From assembly GCA_902477915.1 (NCBI GenBank), contig CABSJA010000002.1, forward strand, positions 1 through 64,000: a stretch of 64,000 nt of DNA. Reading direction: 5' to 3'. The notes under the pieces were generated by a model. It searched no databases and had not been told where the DNA came from. It worked only from the letters and a program-made list of their open reading frames with translations. The position numbers and the translations under genes are program-made. Shown piece by piece: positions 1-9,048 of this stretch; position 1 is the first letter of the stretch; each line of letters opens with the position of its first letter. The stretch is from an uncultured Veillonella sp. GTDB lineage: Bacteria > Bacillota > Negativicutes > Veillonellales > Veillonellaceae.

Positions 1-2
1 AT

Positions 3-272
3 CGGGAGGAATTTGTCGTTCCAGATGATATCACTATCGCTGGTTTATTTGAATTCCTTGAGTTTAAGTACATTCCAGTCATCGCGGGAAATAACGTGGT
101 CTGGACGCTCTATTATCACGACCGTGAGTTAGGTGCCTATTTCACCAAGATTCAGAGCTTTATAAACGGAAACATCTCATTATCATCCATCATTAATAAA
201 TCTGAAAAAGACCACGAATTCTATCTACACTATTACAGCCATCCTGATAGATATAGAAAGCACTTTATTTAG
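3..272 (+). CDS. C-terminal fragment of an unrecognised protein
   Basis: The window opens inside a reading frame that stays open for 89 codons and ends at TAG 270-272. I do not recognise a family. The visible tail is rich in aromatic residues (for example WTLYYHDRELGAYF) and ends in RYRKHFI. The stretch around IPVIAGNNVVWT loosely resembles the C-terminal part of the Sel1-like proteins at 2585 and 24144 (LPVFGDNW, LPVIDESW), so it might be the end of a third member, but this is weak. Its stop overlaps the end of the convergent amidohydrolase gene by 8 bases. Confidence 0.5.
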   Translation, partial: REEFVVPDDITIAGLFEFLEFKYIPVIAGNNVVWTLYYHDRELGAYFTKIQSFINGNISLSSIINKSEKDHEFYLHYYSHPDRYRKHFI

Positions 273-1446
273 ATGCATTAAATTCAGCTACAATCTCTTC
301 TAATACTGCTGGGTTTTCTACCAAACTTAATAATGTACGACCAATAATATTGGCTCCATCAAGGATTGTTTGTTCAATGGTTGGTTCTAGCATAGCGGCT
401 GCGAATTCTTTAGAGTGGCATACTTTATCGTCCCCAGCAAGTCGTAATTTAGGGTGGAACGCCGCACATTGATAGCTGACGTTACCGATGTCTGAGCTGC
501 CCCCAATATCTGCTGGGCCTGGCTTAAATTCAATGCCCATATCAGTCATCACCTCTTCAATGAGAGTAGTACCGCGATGATTTTGGTTCATATCATCATA
601 GGGATTGCCGTAAAATTCTATATCCACTGTTGTTCCAGTACAAAGGGCGGCCCCTTCAAAAATTTTCTTAATCTGTTCAGATAGGCCATTTAAATAGTCC
701 CGTTCTGTATGACGTACGGTTACTTCCAACTCGCCAAACTCAGGGATTACATTAGATGCAGTACCACCGGCAATGATCCATGTGCCGATACGCGTTTCAG
801 GTCGCACTTGTTGGCGCATCATATCCATCGCGTGAATAGCAAGTTGTACACCGTTTACCGCATTAATACCGTTCCAAGGCTCACCTGCTGCATGGGCTGG
901 TTTACCATGATAGCGTGCACGGAAACAGTCTAGTGCCAAGAATTGTGAATTAGGTCGTGTTTCTTCACCATCGAGGTGAACCATGATAGCTAAATCATAG
1001 TCTTTAAACACGCCTGCATTACACATATCCACCTTACAACCTGTAGCTTCTTCATCTGGTGTACCGATAATATCAATGTCCATATTGAAAGCAACGCCGT
1101 CTTGTTGCATTTTGCGGAGCGTTAATGCGGCGAGTACACTCATAGAGCCACTGGCAGAATGACCGCATGCATGACCTACTTCAGGGAGTGCATCGTATTC
1201 ACAAAGAATAGCCAAACGACCTTTGGGATTATCTACTTTCACAGCAGAAGCCTTGAAAGCTGTTGGTAAGTTACAGAATTCATAGGTTACATCCATGCCA
1301 TGTTTTTCAAGAACAGTGCCAATCGTTTTGACGGATTCAAATTCATGACTGGAAAGTTCAGGATTCTTAGCTAATGTATAGTTAATGGCAAACGCATCCG
1401 GTGCGAAGCTTTTACAAAGATCTGAAAAGGTATTAGTAAGGGACAT
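265..1446 (-). CDS. M20-family amidohydrolase, AbgB/PM20D2-like
   Basis: This 393-residue protein is a cytosolic zinc aminoacylase/amidohydrolase of peptidase family M20. The sequence shows the CEYDALPEVGHACGHS block near residue 95 and a DEEATGCK segment near 135, both typical of the AbgB/PM20D2 branch that cleaves p-aminobenzoyl-glutamate or dipeptides. There is no signal peptide. ATG 1446 follows a GGAGG ribosome binding site. It is divergent from the amino-acid-binding lipoprotein at 1620, so the pair may handle imported peptide-like or N-acyl amino acid substrates (inference). A distant AbgA-like relative lies at 30517. The exact substrate cannot be read from the sequence. Confidence 0.85.
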   Translation of the reverse strand: MSLTNTFSDLCKSFAPDAFAINYTLAKNPELSSHEFESVKTIGTVLEKHGMDVTYEFCNLPTAFKASAVKVDNPKGRLAILCEYDALPEVGHACGHSASGSMSVLAALTLRKMQQDGVAFNMDIDIIGTPDEEATGCKVDMCNAGVFKDYDLAIMVHLDGEETRPNSQFLALDCFRARYHGKPAHAAGEPWNGINAVNGVQLAIHAMDMMRQQVRPETRIGTWIIAGGTASNVIPEFGELEVTVRHTERDYLNGLSEQIKKIFEGAALCTGTTVDIEFYGNPYDDMNQNHRGTTLIEEVMTDMGIEFKPGPADIGGSSDIGNVSYQCAAFHPKLRLAGDDKVCHSKEFAAAMLEPTIEQTILDGANIIGRTLLSLVENPAVLEEIVAEFNASK

Positions 1447-1472
1447 AGTGCCTCCATGTATATATCCAAATT

Positions 1473-1570
1473 ATTGTAAAGAATTTTAGTACTCTACAAT
1501 AAAGAATTGAAAACTCATTTACTCTTAATTATACAATGTTATTGCCTATTATTGTAAAATTCCGTACAAT
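1473..1570. promoter_or_regulatory. Divergent promoter region with ATTGTA/TACAAT inverted repeats
   Basis: On the plus strand TTGCCT (1542-1547), a 17-base spacer and TACAAT (1565-1570) form a promoter for the lipoprotein gene at 1620. The region also holds two inverted repeats of the same half site: ATTGTA 1473-1478 with TACAAT 1495-1500, and ATTGTA 1551-1556 with TACAAT 1565-1570. The second covers the -10 element, so a repressor site is plausible but unproven. Confidence 0.55.
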
Positions 1571-1619
1571 ATAAACAGAATTTGATAAACCATGTATATG
1601 GATGTTTGAGGAGGTTTCT

Positions 1620-2402
1620 ATGTTTAAGTTCAAAAAATTGACAGCCATCGCCCTCGTAGCGGTAGCAGCAATGGGTTTATTGGCTGGTTGTGGCAATGAC
1701 AAACCAAAAATGACACAACAAGAAGGTGTATTGCGTGTAGGTTCTGAAACTACATTCCCACCATTCGAATTCACTGAAGGCGACAAATACGTTGGTTTCG
1801 ACGTTGATTTGTCCGAAGCAATTGCTAAAAAACTTGGTTTAAAAATGGAATTCAAATCCATGGGCTTCGATGCTTTGATTCCAGCAGTTCAATCTGGCGA
1901 TATCGACATGATCGCAGCAGGTATCAACGCTACACCTGAACGTGAAAAAGCATTGGACTTCTCCGATGTATACTTCGACCAAGGTGGTTTCATCACAGTT
2001 GTTCGTAAAGACAACACAACAATCCACAATATGGATGAATTAGCAGGTCATACTGTAGGTGCTCAAATCGGTACAATCCCTGTTGAAATGGCTCAAAAAA
2101 TCCCTAACACAACAGTAAAACAAATCGATTCCAATGCTAATATCTTCATGGAATTGAAAGCTGGCACAATCGATGGTGCTATCATCGATAACGCAGTGGC
2201 TATGTACTACCTAAAACAAGGTGCTGATCAAGATCTTAAACTCGTAGGCGAACCTACTAAATCCCCAGGCACAGTTCTTGGCGTGAAAAAAGGCAACAAA
2301 GCTTTACAAGAAGCTGTTAATAAAGCTCTTAAAGAACTTAAAGAAGACGGCACTTACCAAAAAATCTACGACAAATGGTTTGGCGAGTACAACAAAAAAT
2401 AA
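1620..2402 (+). CDS. Amino acid ABC transporter substrate-binding lipoprotein
   Basis: This 260-residue protein is a family-3 solute-binding protein of a polar amino acid ABC importer. It starts with a lipoprotein signal (MFKFKKLTAIALVAVAAMG then lipobox LAGC), so it is tethered to the outer face of the inner membrane. Family features include LRVGSETTFPPFEF, YVGFDVDLSEAIAKKLG and the ending DKWFGEYNKK. I chose ATG 1620 because GAGGAGG lies 6 bases upstream; an upstream in-frame ATG at 1602 would put that site inside the gene. No permease or ATPase gene is adjacent, so its partners must be elsewhere. The specific amino acid is unknown. Confidence 0.92.
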   Translation: MFKFKKLTAIALVAVAAMGLLAGCGNDKPKMTQQEGVLRVGSETTFPPFEFTEGDKYVGFDVDLSEAIAKKLGLKMEFKSMGFDALIPAVQSGDIDMIAAGINATPEREKALDFSDVYFDQGGFITVVRKDNTTIHNMDELAGHTVGAQIGTIPVEMAQKIPNTTVKQIDSNANIFMELKAGTIDGAIIDNAVAMYYLKQGADQDLKLVGEPTKSPGTVLGVKKGNKALQEAVNKALKELKEDGTYQKIYDKWFGEYNKK

Positions 2403-2433
2403 TATCTATCTCTATAAACTAGGATAAATATAA

Positions 2434-2497
2434 CCCCTCTGAAAGACTTCAAGGCTCACATATAGTGATACCGAAGTGCTTTTAGAGGGGATTTTTT
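2434..2497 (+). terminator. Intrinsic terminator after the binding lipoprotein
   Basis: A long hairpin with arms CCCCTCT...AGAGGGG, extended by GAAAGACTTC pairing with GAAGTGCTTT, is followed by ATTTTTTATT. It lies 31 bases after the lipoprotein stop. Confidence 0.85.
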
Positions 2498-2511
2498 ATT
2501 CTAATCCCTCT

Positions 2512-2540
2512 TTTACGGTCACTCGCGTTCGTTATATAAT
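2512..2540 (+). promoter_or_regulatory. Promoter of the first Sel1-like gene
   Basis: TTTACG (2512-2517), a 17-base spacer and TATAAT (2535-2540) lie about 45 bases upstream of the start at 2585. Confidence 0.6.
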
Positions 2541-2584
2541 AAATACGTATTCTATAGTAAACGTAACTAATTAAAGGAGGCCTT

Positions 2585-4954
2585 ATGGCACAGTACTTTA
2601 CGGAACGCCTACAAAAGGTCTTCCACATGATTTTTAAATCCTACAATCAAGAAATGGCCCAAGAAGGTTTGCGCCAATTAGAACTGATTGTAAATAATCA
2701 GCATAGTCCTGAGCAACCGAATCATCGGGCGCTAAGAAACGACATGACTACGTCGCTTGAAAACGAAATCGACACTAAAGAGGACGCATTAAAAATAGCC
2801 AATGATCCAGAGGCTCGAGAAATAGCTGATGCGTATGCTTTATTGGCTCGTATCTACGCAGGGCCACGCTTTACATGGGAGGAATCAAACTTCCCAGAAA
2901 ACAATATGCGCACCTATCAATGCTTGCACGATAGCATTCGCCGTTGTAGTCCCATCGGTACCTTACAAGCATTGCGTATCAACGGAACGATTACACCTAC
3001 TGTTGAAAAGGATATGTTAATATCCTTTGACGATGCGTTTCGTATTGTTTACAACTACGCGGAGCAAGGTGATGCTTTCTGCCAATACATTATAGGCAAT
3101 GTCTTTTTCTGGCGTGATGACGATCGTATTAGCCTTGCGAGGGATATGACTACACCACCTCGCCTAAGTTTGGCAAAACGCATCCAACAGAGCTTCCAAA
3201 AAGGTTCTATACAGGAACGCCTTATAGCCTTACAAGGTACTATTTCCAACGAAACATTACAGGAAAATGCCACTAAACTCGCCAAGGAATGGTTTAACAA
3301 AGCGCTCGATAACGGGCTCGCCATGTTCCAAGGCAATCTTCGCAACATTTATATTGACGAAGGCGATTTTGATAATGCGCGCCGTGTAGCTTTAACGGCT
3401 GCTGAGCTAGGTAATCCAACCATGATGCTCTACACCGGTCTAGACTGTCATGAACATGGAAAATTCGAGGATGCTTTCACATGGTTTACCAAAGGTGCAG
3501 CCTTAGGTCAAGCTGAAAGTATCGCCGAATTAGCGGATTACTACTATCATTTCTATGATGCCAAAGAGCTACGCAGAGTCATTCCCTACGATCCGGTAAA
3601 AGCAATTGGACTCTACCGCCGTGCAGCTACTAAATATTTTAGCGACGCCGGCTATGCTGCATTGCAAGCGGCCTTCGGCTATATCTTCCATATCGGTCAC
3701 CTACCACTCGACTGGGGCCTCATTGCCGACTTAACCCACATGGCAGCCACTAAAGAACGCTTTATGTTCTCCTTGCCATACATTGGTTATATGCGAATCC
3801 ATGGCTTAGGAGTAACAAAAAATATACGTTTCGGTGTGCAATCCTTAACACGTGTACTAGATGAGGAAAAACGCGCATTAGAAGAGGAAGATCGTGTTCT
3901 CTTCTATGATATTACACGAGCTTTAACGCGAGTTGCCTTAGGGTATGCCTATGAAAAAGGCTATGTTTCAGGCAAACCTGATTTGGATACTGCTGTAGCC
4001 TATTACGAAGAATCCCATCAATACATACTATCTCACAAAGCTAATCTAGATGAAGAGTTAAAGGGTATTCCTATCGATGATGAAGCAGAAGAACGATTAG
4101 CGGCCTTCGAAGAGGTCGATGGTCATTGGCGTTACAAGGAAGGTATTACAGAGTCTACTACAACAGTACGTCCTGGTCATACTGAATGGCCTCAAAATGC
4201 AGCACGTTTATCTGTAAACATGGATGACTTCTTATGGGACACTACCTTATATGATTGGCAAACCATCGAGCACGCCTTAGCATCACAAGACGAAATGAAA
4301 CTGAGCTTTTACAATCATTTCCTATCCGTTCCAGACAAGCTACGCAACATTTTTAAGCTAGATGTAAAGCGTATGCTACGTGATACGTACCAAGTCAGAA
4401 TACATGGCTATGACCCTACAGAAGGTCAAGAGATGATCTATCGAGCGCTATTCAAGAAAGAGGATGCTATACATCTGTTAAAAGACCTTTATGATAATCA
4501 TCAGTTACCTGTATTTGGTGATAACTGGTCTATTGAAAAGAACGAAGAAAAACCAACGTGGCACTATGTACTCGATGTAGATCAACAAGCTTTCTTGCTT
4601 GAAGAATACGACGATGCGAATGCCATGATACAAACCGCATTACAAGGCTTAAAAGACAAAAAATACGAACAAATTAATGTCCGTACTCATGACTTTATTG
4701 GCCCATCCTATTTCATTTTCAGAGGCAATCACGCAAATCCATTTAGAGTTCAACTCTATCTAAAAGAATCCGTACGCCACTCTATCGACAAAGATGGAAA
4801 CCCTCTAGATACGCCAGGTAATACCTATCTATTTGAACAACATTTAGGTAACGAAGTATCATTAAACTACTGGATTCAAAAAACGATTAATACCTTAGAA
4901 ATTCCTGAACTAGACAACTGGAAAAAACTCAGCGTACCTAAGGCATTACAATAG
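2585..4954 (+). CDS. Large Sel1/TPR-like repeat protein, paralogue of 24144
   Basis: This is a 789-residue soluble protein without signal peptide or membrane segment. Sel1/TPR-like helical repeats are visible at about residues 230-350, for example FEDAFTWFTKGAALGQAESI and DPVKAIGLYRRAA. The C-terminal third (from about residue 515, starting near YKEGITESTTTV) contains no repeat I recognise. Almost the whole length aligns with the protein at 24144, including the N-terminal YFTERLQKVFHMIF versus YFTDQIQQSFNKIF. It follows AAAGGAGG and its own promoter. Sel1-like proteins usually serve as protein-protein scaffolds; no specific role can be assigned. Confidence 0.85.
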   Translation: MAQYFTERLQKVFHMIFKSYNQEMAQEGLRQLELIVNNQHSPEQPNHRALRNDMTTSLENEIDTKEDALKIANDPEAREIADAYALLARIYAGPRFTWEESNFPENNMRTYQCLHDSIRRCSPIGTLQALRINGTITPTVEKDMLISFDDAFRIVYNYAEQGDAFCQYIIGNVFFWRDDDRISLARDMTTPPRLSLAKRIQQSFQKGSIQERLIALQGTISNETLQENATKLAKEWFNKALDNGLAMFQGNLRNIYIDEGDFDNARRVALTAAELGNPTMMLYTGLDCHEHGKFEDAFTWFTKGAALGQAESIAELADYYYHFYDAKELRRVIPYDPVKAIGLYRRAATKYFSDAGYAALQAAFGYIFHIGHLPLDWGLIADLTHMAATKERFMFSLPYIGYMRIHGLGVTKNIRFGVQSLTRVLDEEKRALEEEDRVLFYDITRALTRVALGYAYEKGYVSGKPDLDTAVAYYEESHQYILSHKANLDEELKGIPIDDEAEERLAAFEEVDGHWRYKEGITESTTTVRPGHTEWPQNAARLSVNMDDFLWDTTLYDWQTIEHALASQDEMKLSFYNHFLSVPDKLRNIFKLDVKRMLRDTYQVRIHGYDPTEGQEMIYRALFKKEDAIHLLKDLYDNHQLPVFGDNWSIEKNEEKPTWHYVLDVDQQAFLLEEYDDANAMIQTALQGLKDKKYEQINVRTHDFIGPSYFIFRGNHANPFRVQLYLKESVRHSIDKDGNPLDTPGNTYLFEQHLGNEVSLNYWIQKTINTLEIPELDNWKKLSVPKALQ

Positions 4955-4970
4955 AAATAATCGATAACAT

Positions 4971-5007
4971 AAAAAGAGCTAGTACATAATGTACTAGCTC
5001 CTTTTTA
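4971..5007. terminator. Bidirectional terminator between convergent genes
   Basis: AAAAAGAGCTAGTAC, a 4-base loop, then GTACTAGCTCCTTTTT form a near-perfect hairpin with A and T tracts on both sides. It can end both the Sel1-like gene and the beta-barrel operon. Confidence 0.9.
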
Positions 5008-5030
5008 TAACCTATGAACAAGCTAAACTA

Positions 5031-6143
5031 TTATAGATGATCATGAGGGTAATGAACATGGAAGTCCCCATTTAGTTCCATAGCCTGAATATCTTGTCGT
5101 TCAATCTTATCGAGCATTTTAGAACGAGCAGTTGTCATGCTATTATCACTATGCTTTCCACCAAAGAGAGCAAACTTAGATTTACCAAGCGTATACAAAG
5201 TTTGTACATAAAACTCTCCAGAATGGCCAAACGATTTATCATAACCTAGGCCTACCGAGATATGAGGTGTCACATTTACATTGACCCCTGTCTTAAGACC
5301 ATTATTAGAGATACCATTTACAGGGAAGGCAATATTATAGTTATAAATATCATCACTAAACCATTCTATGTCTCTAATCTCACCATTCATATGATTCCAG
5401 TGATAACGGTCAATGTAGGCTCGAATATAACGGGCATTTTTAAAAGTTCGCGCATATCCGATATCATATCCAGAGGCAACTCGTTTTTCATGACTTTCAC
5501 CAACATTAACGTCTGTATCTGGCATATTATAAGGTGCCGGAATCATTTCGTCACGTATAGTCAAACTATGAGACGACGTGGTATGTCCTAGTGGTTTATA
5601 GAAATTAGCATAAAATTCATTTTCACCAGTTATATATTCTACACCTAAACTGGCACGCTTATAATGTTCTTTGAAAGCATAATCATAGAAGGTATTGATG
5701 CCCACGTAGCTATGCTCTCCTTTACTTAGCCATCTATATCCAATCCCTACGCTACCAGTCGTGCCTATAGATTGTAATGATTGATTAAAGTCATATTCAT
5801 ATACAATTCCACCTGCATTACGAGTAACATGATTCGCATACCCATTGGCAATTTGACTTACACCACCATGAGAACTAACCTTGCCTTGTACAAATACTAC
5901 GCTTTTAGAGTTATTATCATAATGTCCAATAGGTTGTAATGTCTCTATGCCATATATTGGCTTGTGATTGGTTTGAAACTTAGCTGAAATATCAGTTCTA
6001 TCAGCCCAATCTTTATAACTGTTAGAATTCACTTTCGCAGCAGTATCTGTATTAGCACTATCTGCTAATGCAATAGACCAACACATCGTACAAGCTGCTA
6101 CACAAAGCAGCAGTCGTATATTAAACTTTGTTTTACAATACAT
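5031..6143 (-). CDS. Passenger-less inverse autotransporter beta-barrel protein 1
   Basis: This 370-residue protein has a signal peptide (MYCKTKFNIRLLLCVAACTM, ending SIALADS) and then a barrel resembling the intimin/invasin inverse autotransporter beta-domain: ETLQPIGHYDNNSKSVVFVQ, GIGYRWLSKGEHSYVGINTF, RASLGVEYITGENEFYANFY, ARYIRAYIDRYHW and HISVGLGYDKS. It stops about 35 residues after the conserved TTARSKMLDKIERQD, which corresponds to the post-barrel linker, so no passenger domain is present. I chose ATG 6143 (AAGGA 10 bases upstream) over a GTG at 6161 that has no ribosome binding site. It is the last of three tandem paralogues. Expected location is the outer membrane; function unknown. 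Confidence 0.8.
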   Translation of the reverse strand: MYCKTKFNIRLLLCVAACTMCWSIALADSANTDTAAKVNSNSYKDWADRTDISAKFQTNHKPIYGIETLQPIGHYDNNSKSVVFVQGKVSSHGGVSQIANGYANHVTRNAGGIVYEYDFNQSLQSIGTTGSVGIGYRWLSKGEHSYVGINTFYDYAFKEHYKRASLGVEYITGENEFYANFYKPLGHTTSSHSLTIRDEMIPAPYNMPDTDVNVGESHEKRVASGYDIGYARTFKNARYIRAYIDRYHWNHMNGEIRDIEWFSDDIYNYNIAFPVNGISNNGLKTGVNVNVTPHISVGLGYDKSFGHSGEFYVQTLYTLGKSKFALFGGKHSDNSMTTARSKMLDKIERQDIQAMELNGDFHVHYPHDHL

Positions 6144-6223
6144 ATAAAAATAATCCTTCACTTACATAATTATTGCTACAACACCAAATTACCATTTTCT
6201 AGGTTAATTTAATTGGTTACAAA

Positions 6224-7480
6224 TTATAAACCTACATCGACAACGCCATGATCATAAGTTTCTTCTACAGTTTCTTGTACAACCATATCACTGCGACGTA
6301 CCTTATCAAGCATCTTAGAGCGAGCTGTTGTAATCGCACTTTCACTATGTTTACCACCACGCCAAGCAAACTTGGATGTACCGATTGTATATTTCAAAGT
6401 TGCATAAGGACCACTCAAATGATGAGACGCTGTTTTATAACCCGCATCAAGAGTAAGATGTGGTGTAATATGGAATTCTGCACCCACTTTAAAGCCTTTA
6501 ATAGCATCGCGTTTAGGTAATTTATAATACCCTACTTTTACAGCCTCTCTACCACGCCAGTTATAATAGTCTGCATAGACACGAGCCCAACGAGCATTTT
6601 TGAAGGTCCGTGAGTATCCTACATCAAATCCACTGGCAGCAACCTTTTCTGATAGCATCCAATGATTTTCATAAGAAACCACACCATAGTTATAAAGACT
6701 TTGATCAGGATCCATCCCATATGGATACAATCCTGTAGGATCACCCAATACAGTACTACGTCCATGGAGTCCTATATATTTTCTTTCATCAGTCCCCAGA
6801 TTTCGGTACAGATTAGCATGAAATTCATTAAGGCCTACCACATATTCTACACCGACACTAACGCGCTTATAACCACCTTTAAACACATGGTCATAGAACG
6901 CATTAACACCAACATAAGCATGTTCACCTTTGCTAAGACGACGATAGCCAATGCCAATATTAGCATTCATTCCTAATGATTCTTTCTTATCTGTTTGCTT
7001 ATCATGTGTTATAAACGTCCCTGCAGGTCTGGCTGGCTCCCAATAACTACCTAATTTATAAGATGAAATTTTTTCTCCACTGCGCCCAATACGACCTTGT
7101 ACAAAGACAACGCTTTTAGCATTTTCATCATAATGGGTTATAGGTTGCAAGGTCTCAATATACAATTTATTGATTTCAGTAGATTTTAAACTTTTCGAAG
7201 TTACAGTATTTAGATCATCATGTCTCATCGATGATTCACCAACATAATGGTGCTGACTATGCGTCTCTTTCGAATCTTTCATACCAACGCCGACTACGAT
7301 ATCTGTACGATCCATCCAACTAGAACGAACTGCTTCATGTTTAGCTCCATTCACTTCTGTAGTAGAAACTGCAACACCTTGGCCATGTCCATTTTCTACA
7401 TTGGCTGCAAAACCTGTAGCACTAACGGCACATGCTACAACACCTAAAACCATTGCTTTTATCATTAATGTCTTGCTCAT
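6224..7480 (-). CDS. Passenger-less inverse autotransporter beta-barrel protein 2
   Basis: This 418-residue paralogue has signal peptide MSKTLMIKAMVLGVVACAVS ending TGFAA. The barrel blocks are clear: ETLQPITHYDENAKSVVFVQ, GIGYRRLSKGEHAYVGVNAF, RVSVGVEYVVGLNEFHANLY, GFDVGYSRTFKNARWARVYA with DYYNWRG, and ITPHLTLDAGYKTA. The tail TTARSKMLDKVRRSDM is followed by only about 20 acidic residues. An AGGGAAG ribosome binding site precedes ATG 7480. It lies 80 bases before gene 1 and 62 bases after gene 3, with no terminator between them, so the three are probably co-transcribed from 8799 down to 5031. Confidence 0.8.
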   Translation of the reverse strand: MSKTLMIKAMVLGVVACAVSATGFAANVENGHGQGVAVSTTEVNGAKHEAVRSSWMDRTDIVVGVGMKDSKETHSQHHYVGESSMRHDDLNTVTSKSLKSTEINKLYIETLQPITHYDENAKSVVFVQGRIGRSGEKISSYKLGSYWEPARPAGTFITHDKQTDKKESLGMNANIGIGYRRLSKGEHAYVGVNAFYDHVFKGGYKRVSVGVEYVVGLNEFHANLYRNLGTDERKYIGLHGRSTVLGDPTGLYPYGMDPDQSLYNYGVVSYENHWMLSEKVAASGFDVGYSRTFKNARWARVYADYYNWRGREAVKVGYYKLPKRDAIKGFKVGAEFHITPHLTLDAGYKTASHHLSGPYATLKYTIGTSKFAWRGGKHSESAITTARSKMLDKVRRSDMVVQETVEETYDHGVVDVGL

Positions 7481-7542
7481 ATAAATTACTTCCCTATTAT
7501 TACATGTCTTATTTAATATCTATAATCTAAACTATAGTGGTA

Positions 7543-8799
7543 TTATAGATGATCGATTGGCGCCAAATAATCGTATTCAATGTCATCAAAGGACTCTACA
7601 ATCATGTCTTGACGACGTACCTTATCTAGCATTTTAGAGCGAGCTGTAGTAATCGTATCATCACTATGCTTACCACCCCAGAAGGCAAATTTAGATGTGC
7701 CTAATGTATATTTAAGAGTGCCATACATACCTTTCGACATGTTATTAGCATTGTTATACCCAATATCTAAAGATATATGTGGTGTTAACTGTAATTCAGC
7801 ACCGATTTTAATGCCCTTATAGTGATTTGCATTTCGTGCGGTAAACCACGGCACAGACCAATGACCTGGACGTCCCCAATTATATTCTTGTGTATGCCCG
7901 AATCCATGTCCCTTCCAACGATATCCGTTTACATAGGCACGAGCCCAGCGAGCATTCTTGAAAGATCTAGCAAAACCAATTTCATAGCCATCTAGTGCTC
8001 TACCGCCTTTGTAGGTATAATAATTTTCACTAGGAATCGTATTATAAGGGAATGTATCTGGATAGCCATTAGGATACAACCGTTTAGGATATGGATTACC
8101 GCCACCACCTTTTACGAGTTCCTTATTACCAAGGCCTCTATACACATTGGCATACACTTCGTTGAGACCATTCACATACTCTACACCACCGCTGATACGA
8201 TTGTAATTGCCTGTGAAAGCACGATCTACAAAAGCATTAACACCTACATAAGCATGTTCATGTTTACTAAGAATACGATAACCAACACCTAAGCTACCAA
8301 CCGTTCCTAACGACTCAGATGTTTTTTCATCTGTATTGATTTCCGAAAAAACATCAAACCCAAATGGTGACATTACAAGGTCTGGCGTGAAATAACCTCT
8401 TACCTCTTTAGAGGAGATTTTCTCACCACCACGGCCAATACGACCTTGTACGAACACAACGCTCTTAGAATTTTCATCATAATGGGTAATAGGTTGTAAT
8501 GTTTCTATATAGGCTTTAGTGATATTCCCGTAATCTGTTTTTGTATTGTAAAAGTTATTATTATAATCACTAGGGAACATCCCCTTATGCGAATCAGATG
8601 TACCACCAGTTTGAACACCTACAGCAATATCTGTTCGATCTAACCAACTAGAACGAACAGCTTCATGTTTAGCCGCATTCACTTCTGTAGTAGAATCTGC
8701 AATACCTTGTCCATGCCCATTGGCTGCCATTCCTGTAATAGTAAAAGTACAACCTACAGCACCTAAAACAAAAGCCTTAATAATCAGATTTCTTCTCAT
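7543..8799 (-). CDS. Passenger-less inverse autotransporter beta-barrel protein 3
   Basis: This 418-residue first gene of the trio starts MRRNLIIKAFVLGAVGCTF. ATG 8799 is supported by GGGGAG upstream and by alignment with the signal peptide of gene 2; a longer frame from 8868 would add 23 residues unlike a signal peptide. It carries the same blocks: ETLQPITHYDENSKSVVFVQ, VGYRILSKHEHAYVGVNAFV, GYEIGFARSFKNARWARAYV with NGYRWKG, and LTPHISLDIGYNNA. It has the tail TTARSKMLDKVRRQDM and ends DHL like protein 1. It differs from the other two mainly in putative extracellular loops rich in Gly, Pro, Tyr and Asn, as expected for surface-exposed variation. Confidence 0.8.
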   Translation of the reverse strand: MRRNLIIKAFVLGAVGCTFTITGMAANGHGQGIADSTTEVNAAKHEAVRSSWLDRTDIAVGVQTGGTSDSHKGMFPSDYNNNFYNTKTDYGNITKAYIETLQPITHYDENSKSVVFVQGRIGRGGEKISSKEVRGYFTPDLVMSPFGFDVFSEINTDEKTSESLGTVGSLGVGYRILSKHEHAYVGVNAFVDRAFTGNYNRISGGVEYVNGLNEVYANVYRGLGNKELVKGGGGNPYPKRLYPNGYPDTFPYNTIPSENYYTYKGGRALDGYEIGFARSFKNARWARAYVNGYRWKGHGFGHTQEYNWGRPGHWSVPWFTARNANHYKGIKIGAELQLTPHISLDIGYNNANNMSKGMYGTLKYTLGTSKFAFWGGKHSDDTITTARSKMLDKVRRQDMIVESFDDIEYDYLAPIDHL

Positions 8800-8888
8800 G
8801 TCTTGTACGCTCCCCTCGTTTTGCATAAGAAATAAAACCACACAACACTGTACGCCCTTCACGTTCATTTCATGGTTTATTCATCTTC

Positions 8889-8917
8889 ATTATAGGTATG
8901 CTATTTTCCATAGTCAA
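8889..8917 (-). promoter_or_regulatory. Promoter of the beta-barrel trio
   Basis: Read on the minus strand, TTGACT (8917-8912), a 17-base spacer and TATAAT (8894-8889) form a near-consensus promoter about 90 bases upstream of the start at 8799. Just upstream is a direct repeat of TTTAACTAT separated by 2 bases (about 8928-8947). Confidence 0.8.
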
Positions 8918-8995
8918 TATAAAGCCCTATAGTTAAATGATAGTTAAAGATTCTCTAAATCATTATGTTACAAATTAATTTCTATTTTCAGGCAA

Positions 8996-9032
8996 AAGAA
9001 AAAGACCACCTGCAAGCCAGGTGGTCTTTTTT
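8996..9032 (-). terminator. Terminator of the small-peptide transcript
   Basis: On the minus strand GACCACCTG, a short loop and CAGGTGGTC are followed by TTTTTCTTTT. The hairpin starts about 20 bases after the stop of the 25-codon frame at 9049-9126. A-runs on the other side make it potentially bidirectional. Confidence 0.88.
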
Positions 9033-9048
9033 CTGGGGAATGAAATTG

